DNA from: an uncultured Desulfovibrio sp.
Lineage (GTDB): Bacteria > Desulfobacterota > Desulfovibrionia > Desulfovibrionales > Desulfovibrionaceae
NCBI GenBank assembly: GCA_947176055.1
Contig: CAMWPE010000040.1
Span: forward strand, 1-13,346
DNA length: 13,346 nt
Direction of reading: 5' to 3'
This document shows, one piece after another, positions 6,310-13,346 of the stretch. Every line of letters starts with the position of its first letter. Positions within the stretch are counted from its first letter, which is position 1. Both the position numbers and the translations under genes were made by a program. The notes below the pieces were generated by a model. The model saw only the letters and a list, made by a program, of their open reading frames with translations. It was not told the origin of the DNA and searched no databases.

Positions 6310-7269
6310 ATGGCCGGGGAATGTCCTCTACATAAATCGGTTCTTCTGGAACAGGCTCTTGAAGATCTTGCGCCCCGCGATGGAGGCAGATATCTGGACG
6401 GCACCCTGGGCCTTGGGGGGCACGCGCGGGCGATCCTGGAGAGCGCGCCGGGAAGCGTCCTATGCGGCCTGGACAGGGACGGGGAAGCGCTGGAAATCGC
6501 GAGGGAGAGACTGGCTTCTTTCGGCGAGAGGGCGAAATTGTTTCATCTGCCATTTTCCCGTTACGAGGAAGCCCTCGACGCGCTTGGCTGGGACGAAATT
6601 GACGGTGTTCTGCTGGATCTGGGAGTGTCTTCCATGCAACTGGACTCCCCGGACAGGGGTTTTAGCTTCAGGACTGACGGTCCGCTGGATATGCGAATGG
6701 ATCGCCTCGACGGCGCCCCCGGAGCGCGCGAACTCGTTAATCGCGGAACATTCGACGAGTTGAAAAAGATTCTGACCGAATACGGCGAAGAACCGCTGGC
6801 GGGGAAAATCGCCCGGAGAATAATAGAAGTCAGGAGCAAGGAACCGGTAAATACCACGGCGCGACTGGCCGAAATTATCCGTTTAAGTTATCCGCCGGAA
6901 TGGCGGAGAAGCGCCCGCAATCATCCCGCGACCCGCGCTTTTCAGGCCTTGCGCATGGCGGTAAACGACGAGGCGGGAGAGCTCGTAAAGTTTTTAGGAT
7001 CCATATTTGAAAGGCTCGCCGTCGGCGGAAGAGCGGTCATCATATCGTTTCATTCGCTTGAGGACAGGTTTGTAAAGCGGGCCATGAAAAAATGGGAGAA
7101 GGGAGAATGCCAGTCAGTCGCGGGCGAGCCGGGTACGCGCTCCTGCTTTAAGGCCAGATTATTCCATAAAAAACCCGTAATGGCTTCCGACGACGAAAAA
7201 TCGGAAAATCCCCGCGCGAGGAGCGCGAAATTGCGGGCGTGCGAAAAAATAAAAGATGAAGTTATCTAA
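6310..7269 (+). CDS. rsmH: 16S rRNA (cytosine-1402-N4)-methyltransferase RsmH
   Basis: RsmH (formerly MraW) adds the N4 methyl group to C1402 in the decoding region of 16S rRNA, using S-adenosylmethionine, in the cytosol. The 319-residue protein has the family landmarks: H-K-S-V-L-L (8-13), DGTLGLGGH (30-38) as the cofactor loop, GLDRD (53-57), LLDLGVSSMQLD (101-112) with P-D-R-G-F-S-F, PATRAFQALRMAVN (206-219) and ISFHSLEDR (245-253). It follows mraZ as in most bacteria. There is no recognisable Shine-Dalgarno before the ATG (the preceding bases are AT-rich), and with a 7-bp gap translation probably depends on mraZ. The end overlaps the ftsL-like gene by 14 bp. Confidence 0.97.
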   Translation: MAGECPLHKSVLLEQALEDLAPRDGGRYLDGTLGLGGHARAILESAPGSVLCGLDRDGEALEIARERLASFGERAKLFHLPFSRYEEALDALGWDEIDGVLLDLGVSSMQLDSPDRGFSFRTDGPLDMRMDRLDGAPGARELVNRGTFDELKKILTEYGEEPLAGKIARRIIEVRSKEPVNTTARLAEIIRLSYPPEWRRSARNHPATRAFQALRMAVNDEAGELVKFLGSIFERLAVGGRAVIISFHSLEDRFVKRAMKKWEKGECQSVAGEPGTRSCFKARLFHKKPVMASDDEKSENPRARSAKLRACEKIKDEVI

Positions 7270-7561
7270 ACAACAGACCCGGATAAGAGCTTCCAGAAGC
7301 TGGCTTGTCGTTATCGTTCTGGAAATATTGGCATTGCCTATAATGGGATTGATTCTTGTATGGACCGGCATCGAAAGGACGGATCTTACCTATTTTATTA
7401 ATATCGCGCAAAACGACGTTCGCGAAAGGGAAGCCTTAAGAGCGAAGCTCTCGGTGGAAAGGGAGCGTCTCGTATCGCCTTACGAATTGAGAATCATGGC
7501 TCAAAAATTTGGCATGCGGGAACCCGCGGCGGGCCAGGTGCGCAGAATGGAGCTTAAATAA
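7256..7561 (+). CDS. ftsL: FtsL-like small bitopic division protein
   Basis: FtsL is a short inner-membrane protein that, with FtsB and FtsQ, activates the FtsW-FtsI septal synthase. The 101-residue product has the expected layout: a basic cytoplasmic N-terminus (K-L-S-K-Q-Q-T-R-I-R), one hydrophobic segment at about 16-37, then a charged helical stretch (about 50-75) that could form a coiled coil, and a periplasmic tail. FtsL sequences diverge strongly, so the name rests on size, topology and its place between rsmH and ftsI rather than on motif identity. Its ATG lies within the end of rsmH, and its stop is one base before the ftsI ATG, which suggests tight coupling and similar expression of the three. 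Confidence 0.82.
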   Translation: MKLSKQQTRIRASRSWLVVIVLEILALPIMGLILVWTGIERTDLTYFINIAQNDVREREALRAKLSVERERLVSPYELRIMAQKFGMREPAAGQVRRMELK

Positions 7562-7562
7562 G

Positions 7563-9701
7563 ATGGGAATATTTTTCCCCCGCCGCAAAAACAGGGATTA
7601 CATCCCCCGGCGATCGCCCAAGAGACTTTCAAGGTGCCTGAATCTCCCCGACGAGCCAAAAGTTAAAAAAAACGCGCGGAAGGACGAAGGCGGCGAAAGC
7701 TCGTCCAAAATCGATTGGGGTAAATGGAGGATTAATTTCGTAATCAGTTTTTTCTGCCTGATCTGGGCGGGTCTATGGGCGCGGGCCTGGTATCTGCAAA
7801 TGGTCGAAGGACCGCGACTGGCGGACAAAGCCAGACGTCAGCATATGGCGTCGGAGCTCGTTTCCGGCAAAAGGGGACTCATCTATGACAGACAAGGGAA
7901 TATTCTCGCCAAAAGCGTGGAGGCTCGCTCTGTCTACGCCAATCCCGCGGAAATAGGAGATCTGGAAAAAACAGTCGCCGTCCTCGCCCCTATTCTGGGC
8001 TCGGACGAGACAAAACTTAAAAAAGATTTGGGCAACGCCTCGAAAAGATTTGTCTGGCTAAAACGCAAAGTGGACGACCAGACCGCCAAACTGGTTAAAG
8101 ACGCGAATTTGACCGGGATTGGCTTCACGCGGGAATACGATCGGTTTTATCCATTCAAGCATATGGCCGGACAACTTTTAGGTTTTGTCGGGCTGGATGA
8201 CAAAGGGCTGGAAGGAATCGAAAGGGCGCTGGACGACCGGCTCGGAGCTACGCCGGTTCGTCAGATTGTCGAGCGCGACGCCATGGGCCGCAAATTTTAT
8301 CTCCATGAGGAAGGTCAAACGCAGCCCGCGGGCGAAGACATAAGATTGACTCTGGATATGGCAGCGCAATTTATAACCGAGGAAGCGGTGGCAAAGGTCG
8401 CCAAAGAGTTCGACGCCCGCTGGAGCGGAGCTTTGGTCGTGGATATAAAAAACGGCGACATTCTGGCTTGGGCTCAATATCCGTTTTTTAATCCCAATAC
8501 CTACAGGGAATTTACCCCGCAAATTTTCCGCAACCGGCTCGCGGCGGACGCGCTGGAGCCTGGGTCGACATTTAAGCCGCTGGTAATGGCGGCGGCTATT
8601 AACGAAAACAAGGTTACCCCCAATACCCTCATAAATTGCGAAGGGGGCAAATGGGTTTATAAAAACTTTACAATTCGCGACACGTCCATAAGAGAGATTT
8701 TGCCCGCCAGCAAGGTCATGCGCTACTCCTCAAATATCGGGATGGCGAAGATCGGCCTGATCATGGGCACGGGGACAATGCATAAATATTTAAACGCTCT
8801 GGGCTTCGGTCAGAGCCTTAATCTGCCTATCGCAAACAGCAGGGGAATTCTTCGCGCGCCCAGGGATTGGGGCGAGCTTGATCTTATGTCCGCGGCATTC
8901 GGTCAATCAATTTCCGTAACCGCGTTGCAAATGGCGCAAGCCTATCTCACCCTTCTCAACAACGGCGTATATAAACCCCTGCGCCTCGTGGACGACGGCG
9001 ACAATATCGAAGAGCAAAGTTGCCGCGTGTTCAGCGAAAGAAGCGTAAAGCAGGTGCTGGACATGATGCGCGACGTCGTGGAAGAGAAGGATGGCACAGG
9101 CAAGCGCGCGCGTCTCGATATAATGGAAATTGGCGGCAAAACGGGCACGGCGCAGAAAGCGGATCAAAAGACTAAAACCTACGGCGAGAAAAGACTTGCA
9201 TCATTTGTCGGATTCTTTCCGGCAAAGGATCCGCAAATCTTTATTATTGTCCTCGTGGACGAACCTGCCCTCAATCCATTCGGAGGAATTGTGGCGGCTC
9301 CCGCTTTCAAGGAGATCGCGGCGCGCCTGGCCAGTCATTCCGGCATGGCTTCGGATAGAAAGATCGCGGAAAAAGAGGATGGGAAAAAGGGAGTCAGGAG
9401 GAAAAGAGGCCTGAAACTCGCGGGCGCGCCGGAACCGCCGCGTCTTGTCGCGAACGTCGCGCCATCGGTCGCCCCGCGCAAGGCCGAAATGAAATTTCCC
9501 GGCCATCTGGCTAAACCCGCCGCGCGCGTGCCGGACGTTTTGGGCAAATCGGTTCGCAACGCGGTGGAATTATTCGCCAGGGCAGGCATTGTGCCAGAGC
9601 TGAAGGGCGCCGGCCCCAAAGTGGTGCGCCAAAGCCCCGCTCCCGGCTCGCCCTGGACAGATACCAAATCGGATTATGTATTATGGTTGTCGGAACGCTG
9701 A
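7563..9701 (+). CDS. ftsI: Septal penicillin-binding protein FtsI (PBP3-type) with a PASTA domain
   Basis: FtsI is the class B penicillin-binding transpeptidase that cross-links septal peptidoglycan, anchored in the inner membrane with its catalytic domain in the periplasm. The 712-residue protein has a basic cytoplasmic tail, one membrane segment at about 56-76, a pedestal domain starting with R-G-L-I-Y-D-R-Q-G-N, and the transpeptidase triad: S335-T-F-K338 with nucleophile Ser335, S389-S-N391, and K526-T-G528. A basic, Pro/Ala-rich linker (about 590-654) leads to a single PASTA-like domain (about 655-712) starting V-P-D-V-L-G-K-S and containing V-V-R-Q-S-P-A-P-G-S. PASTA tails occur on Gram-positive division PBPs and on some deltaproteobacterial FtsI. 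The start at 7563 has GGAG at 7549-7552; the open frame back to 7509 only overlaps ftsL. Confidence 0.95.
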   Translation: MGIFFPRRKNRDYIPRRSPKRLSRCLNLPDEPKVKKNARKDEGGESSSKIDWGKWRINFVISFFCLIWAGLWARAWYLQMVEGPRLADKARRQHMASELVSGKRGLIYDRQGNILAKSVEARSVYANPAEIGDLEKTVAVLAPILGSDETKLKKDLGNASKRFVWLKRKVDDQTAKLVKDANLTGIGFTREYDRFYPFKHMAGQLLGFVGLDDKGLEGIERALDDRLGATPVRQIVERDAMGRKFYLHEEGQTQPAGEDIRLTLDMAAQFITEEAVAKVAKEFDARWSGALVVDIKNGDILAWAQYPFFNPNTYREFTPQIFRNRLAADALEPGSTFKPLVMAAAINENKVTPNTLINCEGGKWVYKNFTIRDTSIREILPASKVMRYSSNIGMAKIGLIMGTGTMHKYLNALGFGQSLNLPIANSRGILRAPRDWGELDLMSAAFGQSISVTALQMAQAYLTLLNNGVYKPLRLVDDGDNIEEQSCRVFSERSVKQVLDMMRDVVEEKDGTGKRARLDIMEIGGKTGTAQKADQKTKTYGEKRLASFVGFFPAKDPQIFIIVLVDEPALNPFGGIVAAPAFKEIAARLASHSGMASDRKIAEKEDGKKGVRRKRGLKLAGAPEPPRLVANVAPSVAPRKAEMKFPGHLAKPAARVPDVLGKSVRNAVELFARAGIVPELKGAGPKVVRQSPAPGSPWTDTKSDYVLWLSER

Positions 9702-9702
9702 T

Positions 9703-11145
9703 ATGAGCGCGGAATATAATATTATTCTCGAGAAGTGCCGTCGGGGCGAACTGGAAATAAAGGCCGACTCGCGCGAAGTAAAGCCAGGCGATATTTACGT
9801 CGCCATTCCCGGAGAAAAGGACGACGGCGCGCGTTATATAGCCGACGCCTTGCGGGCCGGGGCTTCTTACGTAGTATGCGAAGCGACGCCAAAGAGCGGT
9901 TTCGGGAACTCGACTGTCATTATCCGCGATAATGCCAGGAAAGCCTTGAGCGAGCTCGCCTCCGCCCGTTATGGGACAGGGGAAGCGAAGGCTAAAATTA
10001 TTGGTGTCACGGGCACTAACGGCAAAACCACAAGCGCGTATCTGCTCGAACACCTTTTCTCCTCTCTGGGATATAAAACCGGAGTTCTGGGAACCGTTAG
10101 CTACAGATGGGGCGAAACGGTCATCCCCGCGCCGTTGACAACTCCGGATCCGCTGACCCTTCATAAGATCATAGCGGAAATGAACGCGGATGGAGTCCAA
10201 TATATTATAATGGAAGTATCGTCCCACGCATTGGCGCAATTCCGCGCCGACGGCCTTCCATTCGCCGCGGCCTTGTTTACCAATCTTACGCAGGATCATC
10301 TGGACTACCATCCGGATATGGAAAGTTACTTCCGCGCGAAAGCGAGACTTTTCTTCGACCTTCCGGACAATGACAAAAAAATGGTCATTAATGGCGACGA
10401 TCCTTACGGACGGCGATTGCTGGAACTTTTTCCGGACGCTCTGAGCTTTGGTCTGCATTGCTCCCTGTCGCCTAACAAAAGTCTGAAAGGAAAAATCCTC
10501 CGCTCTGGTCGCGACGGACATAAATTGGAGATGAGCGCGGACAATACAAAGTGGACTTTCGATACTCCTCTGGTAGGCGAATTTAATATCTATAATTTGC
10601 TTGGCGCCCAGGGCGTAGCCTTGAGTCTCGGAATCGAACCGGAGCGGCTAACCGCGTTGGGGGATTTTGCCGGAGTCCGGGGGAGACTAGAACGCGTGCC
10701 CAACGCGAAAGGATTAAATATTTTTGTGGATTACGCTCATACTCCCGACGCGCTGATCAAGGCGATTCAGGCTTTGCGGGAATCAGGATTCAGAAAGATA
10801 ATCGCCTTGTTCGGATGCGGCGGAGACAGGGACAAGAGCAAAAGACCGCTTATGGCCGAAGCCGTCGCAACCCGCGCCGACGTTGCGATTCTTACTTCGG
10901 ATAATCCCCGCTTCGAAGATCCGGACGCTATCATAAACGACGCTCTGCCCGGGCTCGCGAATGCCAGACAAGTCATTGTGGAAAGGGATCGCAAAAAAGC
11001 GACGGCCGCGGGCATATCCTTGCTGGGCTCCGACGACGCTCTCCTTATCGCCGGCAAAGGACATGAAGATTATCAACTTATCAAAGGCGTAAAATACCAT
11101 TATAGCGATCAGGAAACGGCGCGGGAGTTGGCGAATTGCGATTAA
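9703..11145 (+). CDS. murE: UDP-MurNAc-L-Ala-D-Glu:meso-diaminopimelate ligase MurE
   Basis: MurE adds the third amino acid to the peptidoglycan precursor stem in the cytosol, using ATP. The 480-residue protein has an N-terminal UDP-binding domain (A-D-S-R-E-V-K-P-G-D at 21-30), the P-loop GVTGTNGKTT (101-110), the T-T-P-D-P substrate loop (146-150), S-S-H-A-L (173-177), DHLDYH (198-203), the probable carbamylated Lys213 in R-A-K-A-R, and V-D-Y-A-H-T-P-D-A. D-N-P-R (400-403) is the signature of meso-diaminopimelate ligases; lysine-adding MurE enzymes differ at this site, so a DAP-type wall is expected. The start is the ATG one base after the ftsI stop; the frame opens earlier at 9676, but only within ftsI. 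No strong Shine-Dalgarno is seen, so coupling to ftsI is likely. Confidence 0.96.
   Translation: MSAEYNIILEKCRRGELEIKADSREVKPGDIYVAIPGEKDDGARYIADALRAGASYVVCEATPKSGFGNSTVIIRDNARKALSELASARYGTGEAKAKIIGVTGTNGKTTSAYLLEHLFSSLGYKTGVLGTVSYRWGETVIPAPLTTPDPLTLHKIIAEMNADGVQYIIMEVSSHALAQFRADGLPFAAALFTNLTQDHLDYHPDMESYFRAKARLFFDLPDNDKKMVINGDDPYGRRLLELFPDALSFGLHCSLSPNKSLKGKILRSGRDGHKLEMSADNTKWTFDTPLVGEFNIYNLLGAQGVALSLGIEPERLTALGDFAGVRGRLERVPNAKGLNIFVDYAHTPDALIKAIQALRESGFRKIIALFGCGGDRDKSKRPLMAEAVATRADVAILTSDNPRFEDPDAIINDALPGLANARQVIVERDRKKATAAGISLLGSDDALLIAGKGHEDYQLIKGVKYHYSDQETARELANCD
11123..11127 (+). promoter_or_regulatory. Shine-Dalgarno supporting the TTG start of murF
   Basis: GGGAG lies inside the end of murE, eight bases before the TTG at 11136. 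It supports the non-ATG start, which gives the N-terminus M-R-L-T-F-G-E-I-A usual for MurF. Confidence 0.65.
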
Positions 11146-12494
11146 CTTTCGGCGAAATAGCCCAATTTCTTGATCAACCGGGTCCCGTTCCGGACGGTTA
11201 TATCGATGGCGCGAGCGTCGATAGCCGGGAAATAAAAAAAGGCGATCTTTTCGTTTGCGTTCCCGGAGAAAAGGTCGATGGACATTCTTTCGCGCGGCTT
11301 GCCGAAGAAAATGGCGCCGCGGCGATTCTCGCTTCCCGCGATATGCCGGAAATCGCGCGTGTTCCAGTGTTCAATGCGCCGGACACCGTCGCCGCTTTAG
11401 GCAAAATCGCGGCTGGCGCGAGACGAAAAACAAGGGCGAAAGTGATTTGTCTGACGGGCACCGCGGGAAAGACGACGCTCAAAGACGCTTTAGCCACAAT
11501 TTTTTCCCGTTCGCGCGGGGTCGTTGCCACCAAGAAAAATCATAATAATCAGATCGGTCTGCCACTAACTATCCTGAACGCGGCGGGGGACGAAGATATC
11601 TGGATTCTGGAAGCGGGTATAAGCCATGAGCAGGATATGGACGAGCTGGGATCTATCGCCAGGCCAGATATAGCGATCCTGCTGAACGTCGGTCCAGGAC
11701 ATATCGCCGGTCTTGGAAAATCGGGGGTCGCGGCCAGCAAGGCGCGTCTGCTCAATTGGCTATCCGCCGACGGAATCGGACTCGTTAACGGCGATTACCC
11801 TGAACTTTGTCGCGAAGCGGGTAAATTGCGCGCAAAGGCAGTGTTTTTCGGCGAAGGAACCTCTTTCTCGCTTAAAGAGATCGATGCGATAAACGGTAAA
11901 TTTAATCTGAATTTAAACGGCGAAATACTCTCCATTCGCTCTCCATATATAGGTTCGTGGGGAGGGGAGATCGCTCTCGCCGCCGCGACCGCCGCGAAAA
12001 TCGCCGGTGTTGATTCGGCGGATATCAGGGAAGGACTCGCGCGAGCGGCGCGCCCCGATCAACGCTTCCGTCTCATTCGCGTGGGAGAATGGTCTATTTT
12101 TGACGATACCTATAACGCCAATCCCCTATCGATGGCAAGGATGATCGGTTCCGCGAGCGCTTACGCCAGATCATTCAACAAACCGCTCTATCTCGTTCTT
12201 GGCGAAATGGGCGAGTTGGGAAGCGAAGCGGAAAACTGGCATAATAAACTTGGCGAAATTATAGGAGAGGCCAATCCGGTCGCGGTGTTCTGGAAAGGCG
12301 GCATGGCAACCGCGGTCAAGGAAGGAATCGGGGACCATTCCCCATCCTTTTGCGAAATCCGGGATCCGCAAGAATTTATCCAGGAATGGATCAGCCGCCC
12401 GCGGGATGAGGGCGTTATTCTATTCAAGGGATCGCGCGCCAACCGTATGGAAGTCATGCTCGAAATCCTGCAACCTGTATTAAGGACGCGTTAG
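11136..12494 (+). CDS. murF: UDP-MurNAc-tripeptide:D-Ala-D-Ala ligase MurF
   Basis: MurF attaches D-Ala-D-Ala to the UDP-MurNAc tripeptide, completing the cytosolic pentapeptide precursor, with ATP. The 452-residue protein shows an N-terminal domain with D-S-R-E-I-K-K-G-D-L-F-V-C-V-P-G, the P-loop TGTAGKTT (107-114, with Ala where Asn or Ser is more common), K-N-H-N-N-Q-I-G-L-P-L-T (134-145), a ligase central-domain motif around E-A-G-I-S-H, DDTYNANP (323-330), LVLGEMGELG and a late F-K-G-S-R-A-N-R-M-E segment. The start is TTG, overlapping the murE stop by 10 bp. The first ATG codons in frame are far downstream and would remove the substrate-binding domain. It takes the MurE product, and its own product goes to MraY, encoded next. 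Confidence 0.96.
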   Translation: MRLTFGEIAQFLDQPGPVPDGYIDGASVDSREIKKGDLFVCVPGEKVDGHSFARLAEENGAAAILASRDMPEIARVPVFNAPDTVAALGKIAAGARRKTRAKVICLTGTAGKTTLKDALATIFSRSRGVVATKKNHNNQIGLPLTILNAAGDEDIWILEAGISHEQDMDELGSIARPDIAILLNVGPGHIAGLGKSGVAASKARLLNWLSADGIGLVNGDYPELCREAGKLRAKAVFFGEGTSFSLKEIDAINGKFNLNLNGEILSIRSPYIGSWGGEIALAAATAAKIAGVDSADIREGLARAARPDQRFRLIRVGEWSIFDDTYNANPLSMARMIGSASAYARSFNKPLYLVLGEMGELGSEAENWHNKLGEIIGEANPVAVFWKGGMATAVKEGIGDHSPSFCEIRDPQEFIQEWISRPRDEGVILFKGSRANRMEVMLEILQPVLRTR

Positions 12495-12498
12495 GTCC

Positions 12499-13346
12499 AT
12501 GTTTTATTATTTTCTAGTTCCGCTGGCGGCGGAATGGTCCGCGCTTAACGTATTTCGCTATTTGTCCTTTCGCTCGATGGCGGCGTTAATCACCGCCCTT
12601 GTTATTTCCATTTTTTTTGGATCCCGTTTCATAAACTGGCTGCGAAGGGTGAAAGCGGGACAATATATCCTCGAGGACGTATCCGTTCACGCCTCTAAGG
12701 CGGGCACGCCTACCATGGGCGGCTTGCTTATCTTTTTTAGCTTGATAATCAGCGTCTTCCTGTGGGCGGATTTGGCCAACATATATGTCTGGCAAACGTT
12801 GTTTGTATTGTGCGGTTTTGGCGCCATTGGCTTCTGGGACGATATGTCCAAATTAAGACATCGCCAAAATCGCGGTATTTCCGCGAAGAGCAAAATGGCC
12901 GCGCAAATTTTGGTAGCGGCTGTAGCTATGTATTTATTGCATAGGGATCCAGCCTATTCCAGCGAGTTGTATATTCCTTTTTTCAAGGAGTGGGTATTCG
13001 ATCTCGGCTGGGGCTATTTTGTCCTAGGCGTGTTTATCATGGTCGCCTCGTCAAACGCGGTAAATCTGACCGACGGACTGGACGGACTGGCGATTGGACC
13101 TGTTATCGTAGCCTGTCTCGTTTTTTCCATTTTTATCTATATTACAGGCAACGCGAAATTTTCCCAATATCTCCTTGTTCCCTATACTCCAGGGGCGGGC
13201 GAGGTAACGGTGGTCTGCGCGGCGCTTGTGGGCTCCGGGCTTGGGTTTTTATGGTTTAATGCTTACCCCGCGCAGGTCTTCATGGGCGACGTAGGCTCGC
13301 TCTCCCTGGGAGGGACGCTTGGCTTTTTCGCCCTCCTATGCAAGCA
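12499..13346 (+). CDS. mraY: Phospho-N-acetylmuramoyl-pentapeptide transferase MraY, 3' end outside the window
   Basis: MraY moves phospho-MurNAc-pentapeptide from UDP to undecaprenyl phosphate, forming lipid I at the inner membrane. The frame is open to the window end, so 282 of roughly 360 codons are visible. It is a polytopic membrane protein with the family motifs: K-A-G-T-P-T-M-G-G, GFWDDMSK with the Asp114-Asp115 pair, SSNAVNLTDGLDGLA with Asp192, and FNAYPAQVFMGDVGS with Asp264, the conserved acidic residues of the magnesium-dependent active site. The histidine-rich loop lies beyond the edge. The ATG is four bases after the murF stop; only a weak GGA is found upstream. MurD, FtsW, MurG and MurC genes would normally follow. 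Confidence 0.96.
   Translation, partial: MFYYFLVPLAAEWSALNVFRYLSFRSMAALITALVISIFFGSRFINWLRRVKAGQYILEDVSVHASKAGTPTMGGLLIFFSLIISVFLWADLANIYVWQTLFVLCGFGAIGFWDDMSKLRHRQNRGISAKSKMAAQILVAAVAMYLLHRDPAYSSELYIPFFKEWVFDLGWGYFVLGVFIMVASSNAVNLTDGLDGLAIGPVIVACLVFSIFIYITGNAKFSQYLLVPYTPGAGEVTVVCAALVGSGLGFLWFNAYPAQVFMGDVGSLSLGGTLGFFALLCK

Noticed and set aside
7509..7562. An ftsI start upstream within ftsL.
   Set aside because: The ATG at 7563 is well spaced from GGAG and just follows the ftsL stop; the extension overlaps ftsL and has no family support.
9511..10521. A 336-codon minus-strand open frame.
   Set aside because: It is antisense to the ends of ftsI and murE, both well supported, and shows no recognisable motif.
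1..13346. Search for mobile elements, CRISPR, toxin-antitoxin or defence genes, tRNA and rRNA.
   Set aside because: The DNA is filled by housekeeping genes with similar composition, and nothing with the sequence marks of those systems was seen.

Overview
The window reads as ordinary bacterial chromosome with moderately high GC, two head-to-head gene blocks and almost no spare DNA. Several traits together point to a Desulfovibrio-like member of Desulfobacterota (the former Deltaproteobacteria), though this is inference: a dcw cluster beginning mraZ-rsmH-ftsL-ftsI-murE-murF-mraY, an FtsI carrying a C-terminal PASTA domain, a meso-diaminopimelate type MurE, and an EF-G-type GTPase outside a str operon. 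No species is named.

Left block, minus strand, read from about 5564 down to 1: argG, argH, an uncharacterised gene with a faint histidinol-dehydrogenase-like stretch, an EF-G family GTPase (fusA), and the first codons of what looks like rsmA/ksgA, cut by the window edge. argG/argH and argH/unknown overlap, and the remaining gaps are 15 and 18 bp, so they are probably co-transcribed. ArgG and ArgH make arginine from citrulline and aspartate via argininosuccinate. argH is interrupted by an in-frame TGA at codon 102; the reading frame on both sides is intact and in the same register.

Centre, 5565-5855: the only intergenic region of note, holding divergent control signals. On the plus side a good sigma70-type promoter (TTGACA, 17 bp, CATAAG) overlaps a row of four TGG repeats at exact 10-bp spacing, the signature of a MraZ operator. 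On the minus side there is a strong argG Shine-Dalgarno and only a mediocre promoter candidate. A 14-bp exact direct repeat lies near both ends of this region.

Right block, plus strand, 5856 to the window end: mraZ, rsmH, ftsL-like, ftsI, murE, murF, mraY (open at the right edge). Gaps are 1-7 bp or genes overlap. The products control the cluster (MraZ), methylate 16S rRNA (RsmH), build septal peptidoglycan (FtsL, FtsI) and make its lipid-linked precursor (MurE, MurF, MraY).

I saw no tRNA, rRNA, CRISPR array, insertion sequence, prophage or defence gene, and no new multi-gene system. The points most worth checking are the interrupted argH, the unknown gene in the arginine operon, the altered domain IV tip of the EF-G, and the MraZ operator with its neighbouring repeat.
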